From NCBI GenBank assembly GCA_963841845.1, contig CAWJEG010000007.1, positions 618,722 to 682,721 of the forward strand: a DNA stretch of 64,000 nucleotides, in the 5' to 3' direction. The first letter of the stretch is position 1. Each line of letters begins with the position of its first letter. A model generated the notes under the pieces. The model did no database searches, was not told the DNA's origin, and worked only from the letters and a program-made list of their open reading frames with translations. Source of the stretch: CAVVGZ01 sp963841845 (GTDB lineage Bacteria > Chloroflexota > Anaerolineae > Anaerolineales > Anaerolineaceae). Positions 36,994 to 46,102 of this stretch are shown here, one piece after another. The translations under genes were made by a program, and so were the position numbers.

Positions 36994-37362
36994 ATGATGA
37001 ATAGTATGCTGGAGCGCTTTTTAAACTCCTTACACCCCGGAGTTTTGAATTTGGTAATTAAATGTCGCATCCTGGTAATTGGTTCCAATCCCGGCCTGGT
37101 TGAAAGGGTTTATCCGAGCTGGAAGACAATTGGATACGGAACCAGTGTGAAAATGTCAGCCCAGGTTTGCTATATCGAAGCATTGGAGAAATCTATCCGC
37201 TTGGGATTCAACCGGGGAGCATTTCTACCAGACCCTAAACACCTTTTAGAAGGGACTGGTGATCTTTTGCGCTTTATCCAGATTAACCGGGAAAATGATA
37301 TCAACAGTAATGCCATCCTGGACCTTCTCAGGGCTGCCTGGAAGGAAACCACCCGGATTTAA
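36994..37362 (+). CDS. DUF1801-like protein
   Basis: Protein of 122 residues. YPSWKTIGYGTSVKMSAQVCYIEALEKSIRLGFNRGAFLPDPKHLLEGTG matches the pattern I recall for DUF1801 proteins (a small alpha/beta fold related to frataxin-like domains). ATG 36994 is preferred over 36937 because the upstream residues are Cys/Trp-rich and unlike the family. Function unknown. Confidence 0.65.
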   Translation: MMNSMLERFLNSLHPGVLNLVIKCRILVIGSNPGLVERVYPSWKTIGYGTSVKMSAQVCYIEALEKSIRLGFNRGAFLPDPKHLLEGTGDLLRFIQINRENDINSNAILDLLRAAWKETTRI

Positions 37363-37655
37363 GAACCGGTACCCTTTTTTTGGGAATTTCTAGTATTTAA
37401 TGGTATTGCCATATTTTTCGGTTGGACCCCTCATTCAGCACTGGCTCTAAACATTTACGGGATGCTGCAGGCCTGGGGATATGGGTCTCTACTGCAATGG
37501 CTGCTCTCTGTATGCGATGGTTTAACTTTATACCCTCCGGCGCCATAAGCAGAAGCTGTCTTCCAGTTATGTTCCCTATACGCCGGGAATTGCTCTCGCC
37601 GGTATTTCTGTTGGATTGTGTCTGGTGATGAAATGGACGGGAAGGTTCTATAAAC
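37363..37655. other. Intergenic stretch, possibly decayed coding sequence
   Basis: No intact gene. Short hydrophobic pieces in different frames (LGIWVSTAMAALCMRW at about 37474-37520 and VPYTPGIALAGISVGLCLVMKW at about 37573-37640) look like scraps of a membrane protein, but they are too short to name. Confidence 0.3.
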
Positions 37656-37684
37656 TTGACACTTCCATTGCACCCATATATAAT
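37656..37684 (+). promoter_or_regulatory. Consensus sigma-70-type promoter for tRNA-Asn
   Basis: TTGACA (37656-37661), a 17-base spacer and TATAAT (37679-37684), ten bases upstream of the tRNA. Both hexamers are perfect consensus. Confidence 0.9.
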
Positions 37685-37694
37685 ACGGTATCCT

Positions 37695-37767
37695 TCCTTG
37701 ATAGCTCAATTGGCAGAGCAAGCGGCTGTTAACCGCTAGGTTCCTGGTTCGAGTCCAGGTCAAGGAG
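37695..37767 (+). tRNA. tRNA-Asn (anticodon GTT)
   Basis: The cloverleaf is visible: acceptor TCCTTGA (37695-37701) pairs with TCAAGGA (37760-37766), the D arm holds AGCTCAATTGGCAGAGC, and the anticodon stem AGCGG/CCGCT encloses CTGTTAA with anticodon GTT at 37728-37730. The T arm is CCTGG-TTCGAGT-CCAGG. The CCA end is not encoded. Confidence 0.97.
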
Positions 37768-37885
37768 CTTTATTTTTTTAATTCCTCTATACCAAAACCA
37801 GCGCCATTTTCCCAAAATTTCCTTGAATCTCCCCGCATTGTTATAATTAAATCAGGAAAGGATCGCCTCGATAAAGGTGATGTCA

Positions 37886-38326
37886 ATGAAAATTAACCTT
37901 CATATTGACATACAAAGCACCCCCGAATATGTTTTTTCCTGGATCGATGATCCAGAAAAAGCCAGGATGTGGCAAAATGGCATCACAGAGGGGGAAATCC
38001 TGCTGGAGACGCCTGGGCGGGTAGGGACCCGCTTCCGGGAAGTGATCTCAGACGAGGGCGGCGAATTGGAAATGGAAGGGGTGATCACTGCTTTCGAGCC
38101 AGGCCGCTTGCTATCCATGCACCTCGAAAGCCGCCTCCACACCGTCGATGTAACCCATACCGTGGAAGCTCTGCCATCCGGCGCCCGCTGTAAACAGGAC
38201 GCCAGCATTCACTGGAAATTCCCGGTTAATATCATGATCTTCTTGCAGGGTAAAAAACTGCGGGAAAAAATTATCTCCCAGTCCCAGGGAGAATTAGAAA
38301 AGCTGAAACAATTTTGTGAGGGCTGA
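37886..38326 (+). CDS. SRPBCC (START/polyketide-cyclase-like) family protein
   Basis: Protein of 146 residues with the Bet v1-like fold pattern: MKINLHIDIQSTPEYVFSWIDDPEKARMW, then RVGTRFREV, ITAFEPGRLLSMHLES and a long C-terminal helix. These proteins bind hydrophobic ligands or act as cyclases or dehydrases. ATG 37886 fits AAAGG eight bases upstream; two earlier in-frame starts overlap that site. No pathway context. Confidence 0.85.
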   Translation: MKINLHIDIQSTPEYVFSWIDDPEKARMWQNGITEGEILLETPGRVGTRFREVISDEGGELEMEGVITAFEPGRLLSMHLESRLHTVDVTHTVEALPSGARCKQDASIHWKFPVNIMIFLQGKKLREKIISQSQGELEKLKQFCEG

Positions 38327-38372
38327 TCGATTAACCTTAATTGGGATAAATGCAGGTCTCCTGGTTAGACTG

Positions 38373-39371
38373 CTATACCGTGTCCTCCATCCTCGGCCAA
38401 TCCAGCAAAATCACCTCTGCCAGCAGGCGCGGGTTGACATTGGCATCCAGCCTCCACAAGCCTTGCAGCAAATCGGAGGTACGTTTTCTGGCAGTCTCCA
38501 AATCCACAAAATCCGCAATCCGGCCGATTTCTTCCTGAAAATCCACATTGATCAGATAATCCGGCGTGCCGCTTGCCGCCAGGAAAACATCCCTCCACAG
38601 CGACAGCCATGTTTCCAGTACCAGGCGCAGTTTTTCTCGATCCTGCAGGGAATTTTCAACATAAGCAAATCGCTCACGGCGGTTTAGACTCAGCATCAGG
38701 AGTGCATCCTGCAGGTAAATCCTGCGCTGTTCCATCTCAGCCGGATTCTTATGCAGCCCCAGGGCGCCGCCAGGACTGCCTGCTGAGAGGCGGGCCAGCA
38801 AACCTGCCTCTTCCGTGGGAATACCCCAGCGTTCCTGCAAGGCGCTGGTTAGATCCCCCGGCAGCAGCGGATGCAGCTGCAGGACCTCACAGCGCGAGAC
38901 AATCGTCGGCAGCAGCATCTCACCAGACTGCGCCGTCAGGATTAAAATGACTTGATCCGGTGCCTCTTCCAGGGTTTTCAGCAGCGCATTTTGGGCGCTT
39001 GGTGTAGCCTCATCAAAGTTCAACAGCAGCGCCACCCGGTAGGGAGCCTGGTAAGCCGTCAATGACAGGGTTTGCTGCAGCTGGCGCACCTGGTCTACCT
39101 TGATGGTATGGCTGCCCTCTTCAGCCTGGACAATCACCAGGTCCGGGTGCTGCATGCGCCCGATTTGCAGGCAGGTGCGGCAGGTTCCGCAAGGGACGCC
39201 TGGCGAAACAGGCTGCGGGCAGTTCAATGCCTGGGTAAAACGCAGCCCCAGGGTGCGCCTGCCCACCCCAACCGGCCCGCAAAAGAGATAGGCATGCCGC
39301 AGTCCTCCGCTTGTGAGGTGGCTTTTCAGTAAAGTAACCGCCCATTCATTGCCAATGTAGTCCCAGGTCAT
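38373..39371 (-). CDS. holB: DNA polymerase III delta' subunit
   Basis: Clamp-loader subunit that opens the DnaN ring for loading. About 332 residues from MTWDYIGNEWAV. It has the AAA+ core with the P-loop variant GPVGVGRRTL, zinc module CGTCRTC, PDLVIVQAEEGSHTIKVDQVRQL, the sensor region LLLNFDEATPSAQNALLKTLEEAP and SRCEVLQLHPL. The P-loop lacks the usual Lys (RRT), in line with delta' subunits that do not hydrolyse ATP. The start could be up to 16 residues earlier. It is alone on its strand. Confidence 0.9.
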   Translation of the reverse strand: MTWDYIGNEWAVTLLKSHLTSGGLRHAYLFCGPVGVGRRTLGLRFTQALNCPQPVSPGVPCGTCRTCLQIGRMQHPDLVIVQAEEGSHTIKVDQVRQLQQTLSLTAYQAPYRVALLLNFDEATPSAQNALLKTLEEAPDQVILILTAQSGEMLLPTIVSRCEVLQLHPLLPGDLTSALQERWGIPTEEAGLLARLSAGSPGGALGLHKNPAEMEQRRIYLQDALLMLSLNRRERFAYVENSLQDREKLRLVLETWLSLWRDVFLAASGTPDYLINVDFQEEIGRIADFVDLETARKRTSDLLQGLWRLDANVNPRLLAEVILLDWPRMEDTV

Positions 39372-39419
39372 GCAATGGATTGTAATGGAGATGGGCATAA
39401 ACCGCAAACCTGGATCCAC

Positions 39420-39762
39420 TCGTGACCTTCTGACCGCAGGGAGGAATCCTGGTTATTCTTCTTTGTCATTCTGACCGTAGGGACTGGTGCTTCGTGACCA
39501 GAGGGAACAATCCTTGTTATTCTTCGTTGTCATTCTGACCGTAGGGAACAATCCTTGTTATTCTTCGTTGTCATTCTGACCGCAGGGAAGAACTGCGTGC
39601 TTCGGACTGACGAGGGAGATCTGGCTTTCTTCTTTGTCATTCTGACCGTAGGGAAAATCCTTGTTATTCTTCGTTGTATTCTGACCGCAGGGAAGAATCT
39701 TGGCTGTGCTTCTTTGTCATTCTGACCGTAGGGACTGCCCGCGTCCCCGACCAGAGGGAGCG
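39420..39762. repeat. Degenerate tandem intergenic repeat with CATTCTGACCG core
   Basis: At least seven copies of a unit of about 40 bases built on TGTCATTCTGACCGYAGGGA followed by AATCCTTGTTATTCTTCG. The cores lie near 39427, 39469, 39531, 39572, 39639, 39680 and 39718, with variant GACCAGAGGGA or GACGAGGGA half-units between them. Related CATTCTGAGCG-type repeats are, from memory, common between genes in Chloroflexota and some other phyla. No gene is seen. Confidence 0.85.
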
Positions 39763-40302
39763 GGGAGAATCTCGCCCTGAAATTCCAATCAGTCCAATAT
39801 TCACATTGCCCTCCTGGGGATGTTGGGTTTCGGGGTTGAGCCGCTTTTCCCGATAGATTGCCCCACTCCCCTTCAACCTGACCTTCAGCCTTTCAGGAGA
39901 ATCTCGCATTGCATTGATAACCTGGCTATCCAGCGCAAGACTCTTCGACTTTTAATCCTAAAATATCCACCCGGATCCTGCAGCCGGTCTCAGGTTGACA
40001 CATACAATAAAATCGGGTGCTGGTCGGTTATTACCAGCACACACACCACAGAGAAAATTAACCCTGTCATCCCCGGAGGTTGTCTCCAGGCTGGTGATGA
40101 TCCCGCTTTAGGCATTCATGCTCACTTGGTGCTTTATATCCAAAAAAATATTCGGTTTGTTCTTCCGCCTTTCCTTCTTCATTTTTTACCCTGCATTTGT
40201 GCTTTACCCCCCATTTGGCATTCGGGTTACAATTATGCTCTATAAGGTTGGGATTGTATTATTTTTTGGGCACTTCATACAAAAAAAATAACACAAACCA
40301 AC
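39763..40302. other. Gene-free stretch of about 540 bases
   Basis: An open frame of about 140 codons runs through 39820-40245, but its protein is low in quality (many His, Pro and Cys, no motifs) and has no ribosome-binding site, so it is not called. Nothing else is recognised. Confidence 0.4.
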
Positions 40303-40696
40303 CCCTTCTCTCCACCGAAGGAGGCGCTCTATCCCAACGAGAAAAGCCGCATGTCTGAGGCCACCCGCGAGCCCTACATCCGCCAGTTGATGGTTCCCAT
40401 CCCCATGGTCGCCGCGATCTGTGTTCAAGAGCGCCTGCCTCCAGGGGCCGCCAGGCGTTCTGATCAACCAGACTCACACCGGTCGGGATCTGATCCTGCC
40501 GATCCATGCCGACGAAAAGCGTTGGTTGTACGCAATGGATGGGGTTTGATGTATTGGTGAAATCGTGGAAAGAACTCCGCCAGTCTCGCTTAAGAATTCA
40601 CGGAGCGGGGCGGTGCGGTCCTTCTTTGAACAACTCTGGCGGTATGATCAGGTGGTGTTCGATATGTCAGCGTGCACGGCCGCAAAGCCAGGATGA
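40303..40696 (+). pseudogene. Decayed C-terminal fragment of an unidentified gene
   Basis: Protein-like sequence survives in pieces. One frame reads KEALYPNEKSRMSEATREPY and IRQLMVPIPMVAAICVQE (40318 to about 40434). A second frame then continues GVLINQTHTGRDLILPIHAD, EKRWLYAMDGV, hits an in-frame TGA near 40555, and goes on CIGEIVERTPP, GAVRSFFEQLWRYDQVVFDM to a stop near 40696. At least one frameshift and one stop interrupt it and there is no N-terminus. The composition looks bacterial and fairly GC-rich. The family is not recognised with confidence. It ends just before the HAD/2H fusion gene. Confidence 0.6.
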
Positions 40697-40722
40697 ATAC
40701 CCATTTTTATTAAGGAGATAAA

Positions 40723-42297
40723 ATGTCAACATTACTCGGGTCATGGAACGACGGTGCCGCTAAAAGCGCAATCATCGACTTTGTCACGAAGGTGACCACA
40801 CCGGGCAGCCCAGCATTTGTGCCGGTGTCGGAACGTATCGCCACATTCGACAATGACGGCACCCTTTGGTGCGAACAGCCGGTGCCCGTTCAATTTTTCT
40901 TTGCAATCGATCGCGTGAAGGCGCTTGCGCTGCAGCATCCCGAATGGAAGGATCAGGAACCCTTCGCCTCAATGCTCAAGGGCGATTTGCAAACCGTTCT
41001 CGCCGGCGGTGACCACGCCCTCCTCGAACTCCTCATGGCCACACACACGGGCATGACCACGGCGGAATTTGAGCTGATCGTCAAGGACTGGCTCGCCGCC
41101 GCCAAACATCCAAAATACAACCAACCTTACACCGAATGTGTTTATCAGCCGATGCTCGAACTGCTCGCATACCTGCGCGAGAACGGTTTCAAGATCTTTA
41201 TCGTCTCCGGCGGCGGTATTGAGTTTATGCGCGTGTGGACGGAACAGGTTTATGGCATCCCGCCGGAACAGGTCATCGGCAGCAGCATCAAAACCAGGTT
41301 TGAGTTGCGTGACGGCCAGCCCATCCTTGTTCGTCTGCCAGGGCTAAACTTCAATAGCGATAAAGATGGTAAACCCGTCGCCATCAACCAGCACATCGGA
41401 CGCCGGCCTCTAATGGCGTGTGGAAATTCCGTTGGCGACCAGCAGATGTTGGAATACACGCAGGGCGGCAGCGGTGCGCGGTTTATGTTGTTGGTATTGC
41501 ACGATGATGCCGCCCGCGAATACCCCTACGGCCCGGCCCGCGGATTGCCAGATGTTGAACTGGGTGCCTTTCCGTTGGCACTTGATGAGCAGGCGAAGAA
41601 GAACAGCTGGATTGTCGTCAGCATGAAGGATGACTGGAAACAAATCTTTCCGTTTGGGCAGGACACCGTCACGGCCATTAACATCCTGTTAGAACCAGAC
41701 GCTGCGATGCTCCAGCATTGCCAGGCCAACAACGCCCGGCTGCTCGGAGTCTTCCCGAAGGGTTTCGCTCTGGACGACGCCCACCGTCCGCACATCACCA
41801 TGATCCAGCGTTTCGTCCGTACGGCAGACCTCGACAAGGTCTATGCCGCCGCCCACAAGGTGCTCGCTGCCGCCAAAGTGAACGCCATGAAGCTGAAAGC
41901 TTCCAAATACTACTACGTTCCGAGCGGTGCCATTGGCCTTGCGGGTATCGTCGCCAGGCCGACGCCGGAATTGCTCAAGCTGCAAGCGGACATCATTGCT
42001 GCTGTCGCCCCGTTCACGGTGGACACCGGAACCATGGCCGCCTTCACCGCTGCGCACGACGATCCTGCAATCGATGCGCAGTTGATCGAGTACGTGTCCA
42101 CGTTCGTGCCAAAGGAGACCGGCGAACATTTCAGTCCGCACGTCTCTACTGGCGTCGCCCCCCGCCACTATCTCGACAAAATGTTGGCCGAACCGTTTGC
42201 ACCGTTCACCTTCTCGCCCGCCGGCGCCGCCGTTTACCAGCTTGGCCCGTTCGGCACGGCGGCGAAGAAACTCATGGAATGGGATTTAAAACCTTGA
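40723..42297 (+). CDS. Fusion of HAD phosphatase and 2H-phosphoesterase-like domains
   Basis: Protein of 524 residues. Residues about 35-310 form a HAD hydrolase: nucleophile Asp43 and acid Asp45 in FDNDGTLWCEQP, motif II IVSGGG, and late motif GNSVGDQQML. Residues about 315-524 resemble 2H phosphoesterases, with two HxT/S motifs: His357-Ile-Thr359 (HRPHITM) and His473-Val-Ser475 (FSPHVST). 2H enzymes open 2',3'-cyclic phosphates or similar esters and HAD phosphatases remove phosphomonoesters, so a two-step reaction on one product is possible but inferred. No signal peptide is seen. AAGGAG precedes ATG. GC-rich codon use unlike its neighbours and decayed fragments on both sides suggest acquisition by transfer. 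Confidence 0.85.
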   Translation: MSTLLGSWNDGAAKSAIIDFVTKVTTPGSPAFVPVSERIATFDNDGTLWCEQPVPVQFFFAIDRVKALALQHPEWKDQEPFASMLKGDLQTVLAGGDHALLELLMATHTGMTTAEFELIVKDWLAAAKHPKYNQPYTECVYQPMLELLAYLRENGFKIFIVSGGGIEFMRVWTEQVYGIPPEQVIGSSIKTRFELRDGQPILVRLPGLNFNSDKDGKPVAINQHIGRRPLMACGNSVGDQQMLEYTQGGSGARFMLLVLHDDAAREYPYGPARGLPDVELGAFPLALDEQAKKNSWIVVSMKDDWKQIFPFGQDTVTAINILLEPDAAMLQHCQANNARLLGVFPKGFALDDAHRPHITMIQRFVRTADLDKVYAAAHKVLAAAKVNAMKLKASKYYYVPSGAIGLAGIVARPTPELLKLQADIIAAVAPFTVDTGTMAAFTAAHDDPAIDAQLIEYVSTFVPKETGEHFSPHVSTGVAPRHYLDKMLAEPFAPFTFSPAGAAVYQLGPFGTAAKKLMEWDLKP

Positions 42298-42469
42298 GGC
42301 ATACAGTTGGACGGGCAGCGGTATGAATGACTGAAAGAAATGAAACCCGAATAGATCTTGACCAAGGAGATAGGACGCCTGTTTCTGAGAATCCAAAAAT
42401 AACGCAATCAAGTACCCTGGTTCGGTTAATCTCAATCCTGTGATGACTGCCTGGGTATAACCGCGCCTG

Positions 42470-42590
42470 GCTTGCCCGCATCGATTTTATCACCCGCTTC
42501 TTATCCAATCCGGTCATGGATGGCTTCGTCTGTCGGCCTGGCCCTCGTCGTCGGAGCTGGCCAGCCCAGCAAACTCTATTGCGTTTCAAA
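42470..42590 (+). pseudogene. Short decayed fragment resembling a SulP-type anion transporter
   Basis: One frame reads ARIDFITRFLSNPVMDGFV (from about 42474). A second frame, one base shifted, continues VGLALVVGAGQPSKLYCV to about 42588. Joined, this resembles the SulP-family helix pair with pattern FLSxPVxxGFxxGLAxxxxxGQLxKL. Only about 38 residues survive, so the family call is tentative. The rest of the 369-base gap before the helicase gene holds nothing recognisable. Confidence 0.5.
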
Positions 42591-42666
42591 AGGTGAGGGG
42601 AATACCATACCCTTATCCCTGTTGAATTGACACCTCCCCCTCCTGACGGTACAATCATCTCCACCG

Positions 42667-44872
42667 ATGGATTATCTAAACCAATTAAATCCCCAGCAGC
42701 ATCAGGCTGTCACCGCCGGTAATGGTCAAATCCTGGTTCTGGCCGGACCTGGGTCCGGAAAAACCCGCGTTTTAACCCAGCGTATCGCTTTTTTGGTACA
42801 GGATAAGAAGGTGCGTCCCTACAATATCCTGGCGGTGACCTTCACCAATAAGGCAGCCAGGCAGATGGAGTCCCGTTTGCAGAAACAATTGGGGGAAATT
42901 CAGACTGCTGATTTGTGGCTGGGCACATTCCATGCCATGTGCGCCCGCATCCTCCGCCGCGAATCGGATTACCTGCCAATCAAAGCCAATTTTGTCATTA
43001 TGGACAGCGATGACCAGGAGAATATCGTCAAGCGCATCATCAAAGAGCTCAATATCAATGACAAGCTCTTCCGTCCAGCCAGCATCCATAATGTGATTTC
43101 GCGCGCAAAAAATGACCTGCTCTCGCCCTGCTGATTTCAACGTTCGCAGCTATCGGGATGAAGTCGTCGTGCGGGTTTTTGAGCATTACAATCAGCGTTT
43201 ACTTGAAAACAATGCTGTGGATTTTGATGATCTGCTGGTGATGGCTGTCAGGCTGCTGGAGGAGAATCCCCAGGTGCGTGAGCGCTATGCCCGGCGCTTC
43301 GAACATGTGCTGGTGGATGAATTTCAGGATACCAATATGCCCCAATACCAGCTTCTAAAATCGTTCTCCAGCTGGCACCACAACCTGTTTGCAGTCGGAG
43401 ATGAAGACCAGTCCATCTACCGCTGGCGGGGGGCAGATTACCGTAATGTTCTTCGTTTTGAGCAGGATTTCCCCGAAGTTCGCAAGATCCTCCTGGAACA
43501 AAACTACCGTTCAACCCAGAATGTGGTGGACGCCGCTCGATCTGTGATTGACCGTAATACCCTGCGTACACCCAAAAAGCTTTTCTCAGAACGGGGCTCA
43601 GGCTCAAAAATTGTATTTTATGAAGCCATGGATGACCACGCCGAAGCAGCCTATGTTGTGGATACCATCCAGCAGTTAACTTCACGAAGACAGGCCAGGG
43701 CTTCCGATTTCGCCATCATGTACCGCACCAATGCCCAGTCCCGCCTTCTGGAAGAGGCTTTTATGCGGGCGGGTCTCCCCTACCGGCTGGTGGGAGCACA
43801 GCGTTTCTATGGCAGGCGTGAGATCAAGGACATAATCGCCTTCCTGCGCCTGGTTTACAATCCGCTGGATGAAATCAGCCTGCTGCGGGTGATTAATATT
43901 CCTCCCCGCGGGGTTGGTGATAAAACAATCATCTCCTTGCAGCTTGCCGCACGGGAGTTTAGAGCAAGTCCTGGTGAGATTCTTTTGGACCTTGGAAAAA
44001 ATGGCCCTCAATCAGTCTACTGGGAGAAATTCAGGGGGCATGGTCTTATCGTATTGTCCGATTTTGGCGCCATGCTGGCAGGCTGGCAGGATGAAGCTGG
44101 TAAACTCAGCCTGCCGCAGTTATTTGACCGCATTCTCAAGGATATCCTCTACCAGGAATTCATCGATGACACCAGCGACGATGGGCTTGACCGCTGGTCC
44201 AATGTGCAGGAGCTGCGCCGCCTGGCTTACGAATACGAGCAGCGCGGCCTGATGGATTTCCTGGAGACGCTTGCCCTGGTTTCCGATCAGGATACCCTCC
44301 CGGAACAGACCGATGTCGCCACCCTGCTCACTCTCCATGCAGCCAAGGGCCTTGAATTCCCCCAGGTGTTTATTATTGGGCTGGATGAAGGCCTGCTTCC
44401 CCACAGCCGCTCCCTGGAGGAGCCTGAAGAAATGGCTGAAGAACGGCGCCTGTTTTACGTCGGTCTCACTCGTGCCATGAATCAAGTTTACCTGGTGCGG
44501 GCAGAACAGCGCAGCACCTATGGCAGTTATGAAATGAGCATTCCCTCCCGGTTCATTGAAGATATTCCCGATGATCTAATGCAGCATCTGGGATCTATCC
44601 GCCAAACGCGCCGGAAGGAACAAACCTGGCAGTCCCAGAGCCGCTGGAGTACCGTTTTCAATCCCCAAACCCCGCTAATTAAACCTCCCCGTACAAATAT
44701 CCAGCCCCGCTTCCCGGATGGTACCCATATTCGTCATGCCACCTGGGGGGATGGCTTGGTGCTTGAAAATAAAATCGCAGCCGATGGGGAAGAGGAAATT
44801 GTGGTCCACTTTGAAAGCGTTGGCATAAAACGCCTGATTGCTTCCCTGGCAAAGCTGGAAAAAATAGACTGA
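42667..44872 (+). CDS. UvrD/PcrA-type ATP-dependent DNA helicase (frameshift near 43128)
   Basis: Superfamily 1A 3'-5' helicase of about 734 residues used in repair and replication-fork clearance. Motifs seen are NPQQHQAV (Q motif), GPGSGKTRVL (I), TFTNKAARQM (Ia), DEFQDTN (II), VGDEDQSIYRWRGAD (III), EQNYRST (IV), TLHAAKGLEFPQVFI (V) and YVGLTRA (VI). The first frame ends at 43134; removing one base near 43128-43130 gives NDLLSPADFNVRSYRDEVVV and restores the gene. The C-terminal tail (GDGLVLENK... VHFESVGIKRLI) is the UvrD RNA-polymerase-binding Tudor-like region. It could be named pcrA or uvrD; the sequence does not decide. Confidence 0.9.
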
Positions 44873-44951
44873 TTCCGCCTCATCCGTCCTGAAAAAGGGT
44901 CTCAAACATCTCCATCCAATTATTTCTTCCAATAATTATTCCGGAAAAACG

Positions 44952-44980
44952 TTGACAGGGTCTATCCCTTAAGGTATGCT
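44952..44980 (+). promoter_or_regulatory. Promoter for the SRP RNA gene
   Basis: TTGACA (44952-44957), a 17-base spacer and TATGCT (44975-44980), immediately upstream of the SRP RNA. Confidence 0.85.
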
Positions 44981-44982
44981 TA

Positions 44983-45094
44983 GTGCCGTCCGGGTGGGAC
45001 CGGCGCGGCGGAATCCGCTGAACCCCGTCAGGTCCGAGAGGAAGCAGCGGTAAGGTGGCCTTTCCGGGCGCCGCCGGAGCGCCTGCCCGGGCAC
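44983..45094 (+). ncRNA. ffs: Small signal recognition particle RNA (4.5S-type)
   Basis: A rod-like RNA of about 112 bases. The conserved domain IV element GTCAGGTCCGAGAGGAAGCAGC is centred at 45027-45048, with the tetraloop region GAGA and the asymmetric internal loop GGAAGCAGC. The ends GTGCC... and ...GGGCAC pair, followed by a T-run (terminator) at 45095-45101. It binds Ffh for co-translational membrane targeting. The exact 5' end is uncertain by a few bases. Confidence 0.9.
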
Positions 45095-45119
45095 TTTTTT
45101 TCTCAGGACGAGAAAGTTT

Positions 45120-46022
45120 ATGGATCACCCGCCAATCTGCAATTATGAAGGGTCCGATTACCAGGCTTCCTTTTGGGATAAGGGGGGAAGGGCTTATGAG
45201 GATGCCGTTGAAGCGCTGGCCCTGAAGCGTCTGCTGCCAAAATCAGGCCGGCTGATGCTCGAACTGGGCGCTGGCACTGGACGCAACACCCCCCGCTATC
45301 AGGGTTTTGAGCAGATTGTGCTGGTGGACTATTCCCGTACCCAGCTCATGCAGGCCAGGGATAAACTTGGGGAATCCCCGCGCTACCGCTACATCGCCGC
45401 CGATATTTACCGGCTGCCATTCGTCAGCGGATTGTTCAACTACGCCACGATGATCCGCACACTGCACCATATGGCAGATCCGCGCCAGGCGCTTGAGCAG
45501 GTTTCCAATACCCTGCAAAAAGGGGCGGGATTTATCCTGGAATTTCCAAACAAGCACAACATCAAGGCTATTCTGCGCTATGCCCTGCACCGGCAGAATT
45601 GGAACCCCGCCTCACCGGAGGCGGTGGAGTTTGCCCCATTAAATTATGATTTTCACCCCGCCGCGGTGCGCTCCTGGCTCCAATTAAGCGGCTTTGGAGT
45701 GGACCGTCTCCAGCCTGTTTCTTACCTGCGTGTCGGTTGGATGAAACGCTATCTCCCTTTGAAATTTTTAGTCGGACTGGAGAGAGCTTTCCAGTCAGTT
45801 GCCGGTTGGTGGCAGCTCACCCCCAGCATTTTTATCCTGGCCCACCGCCTCGGAAACTCTGCACCTGCCTCAGCAGGGGATTTTTTCCGCTGTCCGGCCT
45901 GCGGGTTTGCCCCTCTCCCGGATACACCCCCCCTGATTGTCTGCCCTGCCTGCCAGCGCCAATATCCCGTTCAGGACGGGATTTACGACTTCCGCATCCA
46001 GGAAAATCCATCGTCCAATTAA
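45120..46022 (+). CDS. SAM-dependent methyltransferase with C-terminal zinc ribbon
   Basis: Class I methyltransferase, 300 residues. The SAM-binding motif is LMLELGAGTGRN, with post-motif acid VLVDYS and ADIYRLPF. MIRTLHHMADPRQALEQV resembles UbiE/COQ5-like enzymes. The last about 45 residues carry two CPAC motifs (FRCPACGF and IVCPACQRQYP) in a Trm112-like arrangement that may bind zinc. The substrate is unknown. The start lies 25 bases after the SRP RNA. Confidence 0.87.
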   Translation: MDHPPICNYEGSDYQASFWDKGGRAYEDAVEALALKRLLPKSGRLMLELGAGTGRNTPRYQGFEQIVLVDYSRTQLMQARDKLGESPRYRYIAADIYRLPFVSGLFNYATMIRTLHHMADPRQALEQVSNTLQKGAGFILEFPNKHNIKAILRYALHRQNWNPASPEAVEFAPLNYDFHPAAVRSWLQLSGFGVDRLQPVSYLRVGWMKRYLPLKFLVGLERAFQSVAGWWQLTPSIFILAHRLGNSAPASAGDFFRCPACGFAPLPDTPPLIVCPACQRQYPVQDGIYDFRIQENPSSN

Positions 46023-46102
46023 TTGGCAAATAATATCCCTTTTTTTAAATAATCCCATTTATAAATTTATCGTAACCGCCTTGTCGCCTGATAATGGATG
46101 AT

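Noticed and set aside
39820..40245. Open frame of about 140 codons
   Set aside because: No ribosome-binding site, no motif and odd composition beside a repeat block.
40552..40557. Selenocysteine recoding at the TGA in the decayed fragment
   Set aside because: The fragment already has another frameshift and lacks an N-terminus, so ordinary decay explains it.
40303..42590. Mobile element or integron explanation for the accessory patch
   Set aside because: No transposase, integrase, terminal inverted repeats or target-site duplication could be found in the sequence around it.
44880..45128. Minus-strand open frame across the SRP RNA
   Set aside because: The region is explained by the SRP RNA, its promoter and terminator.
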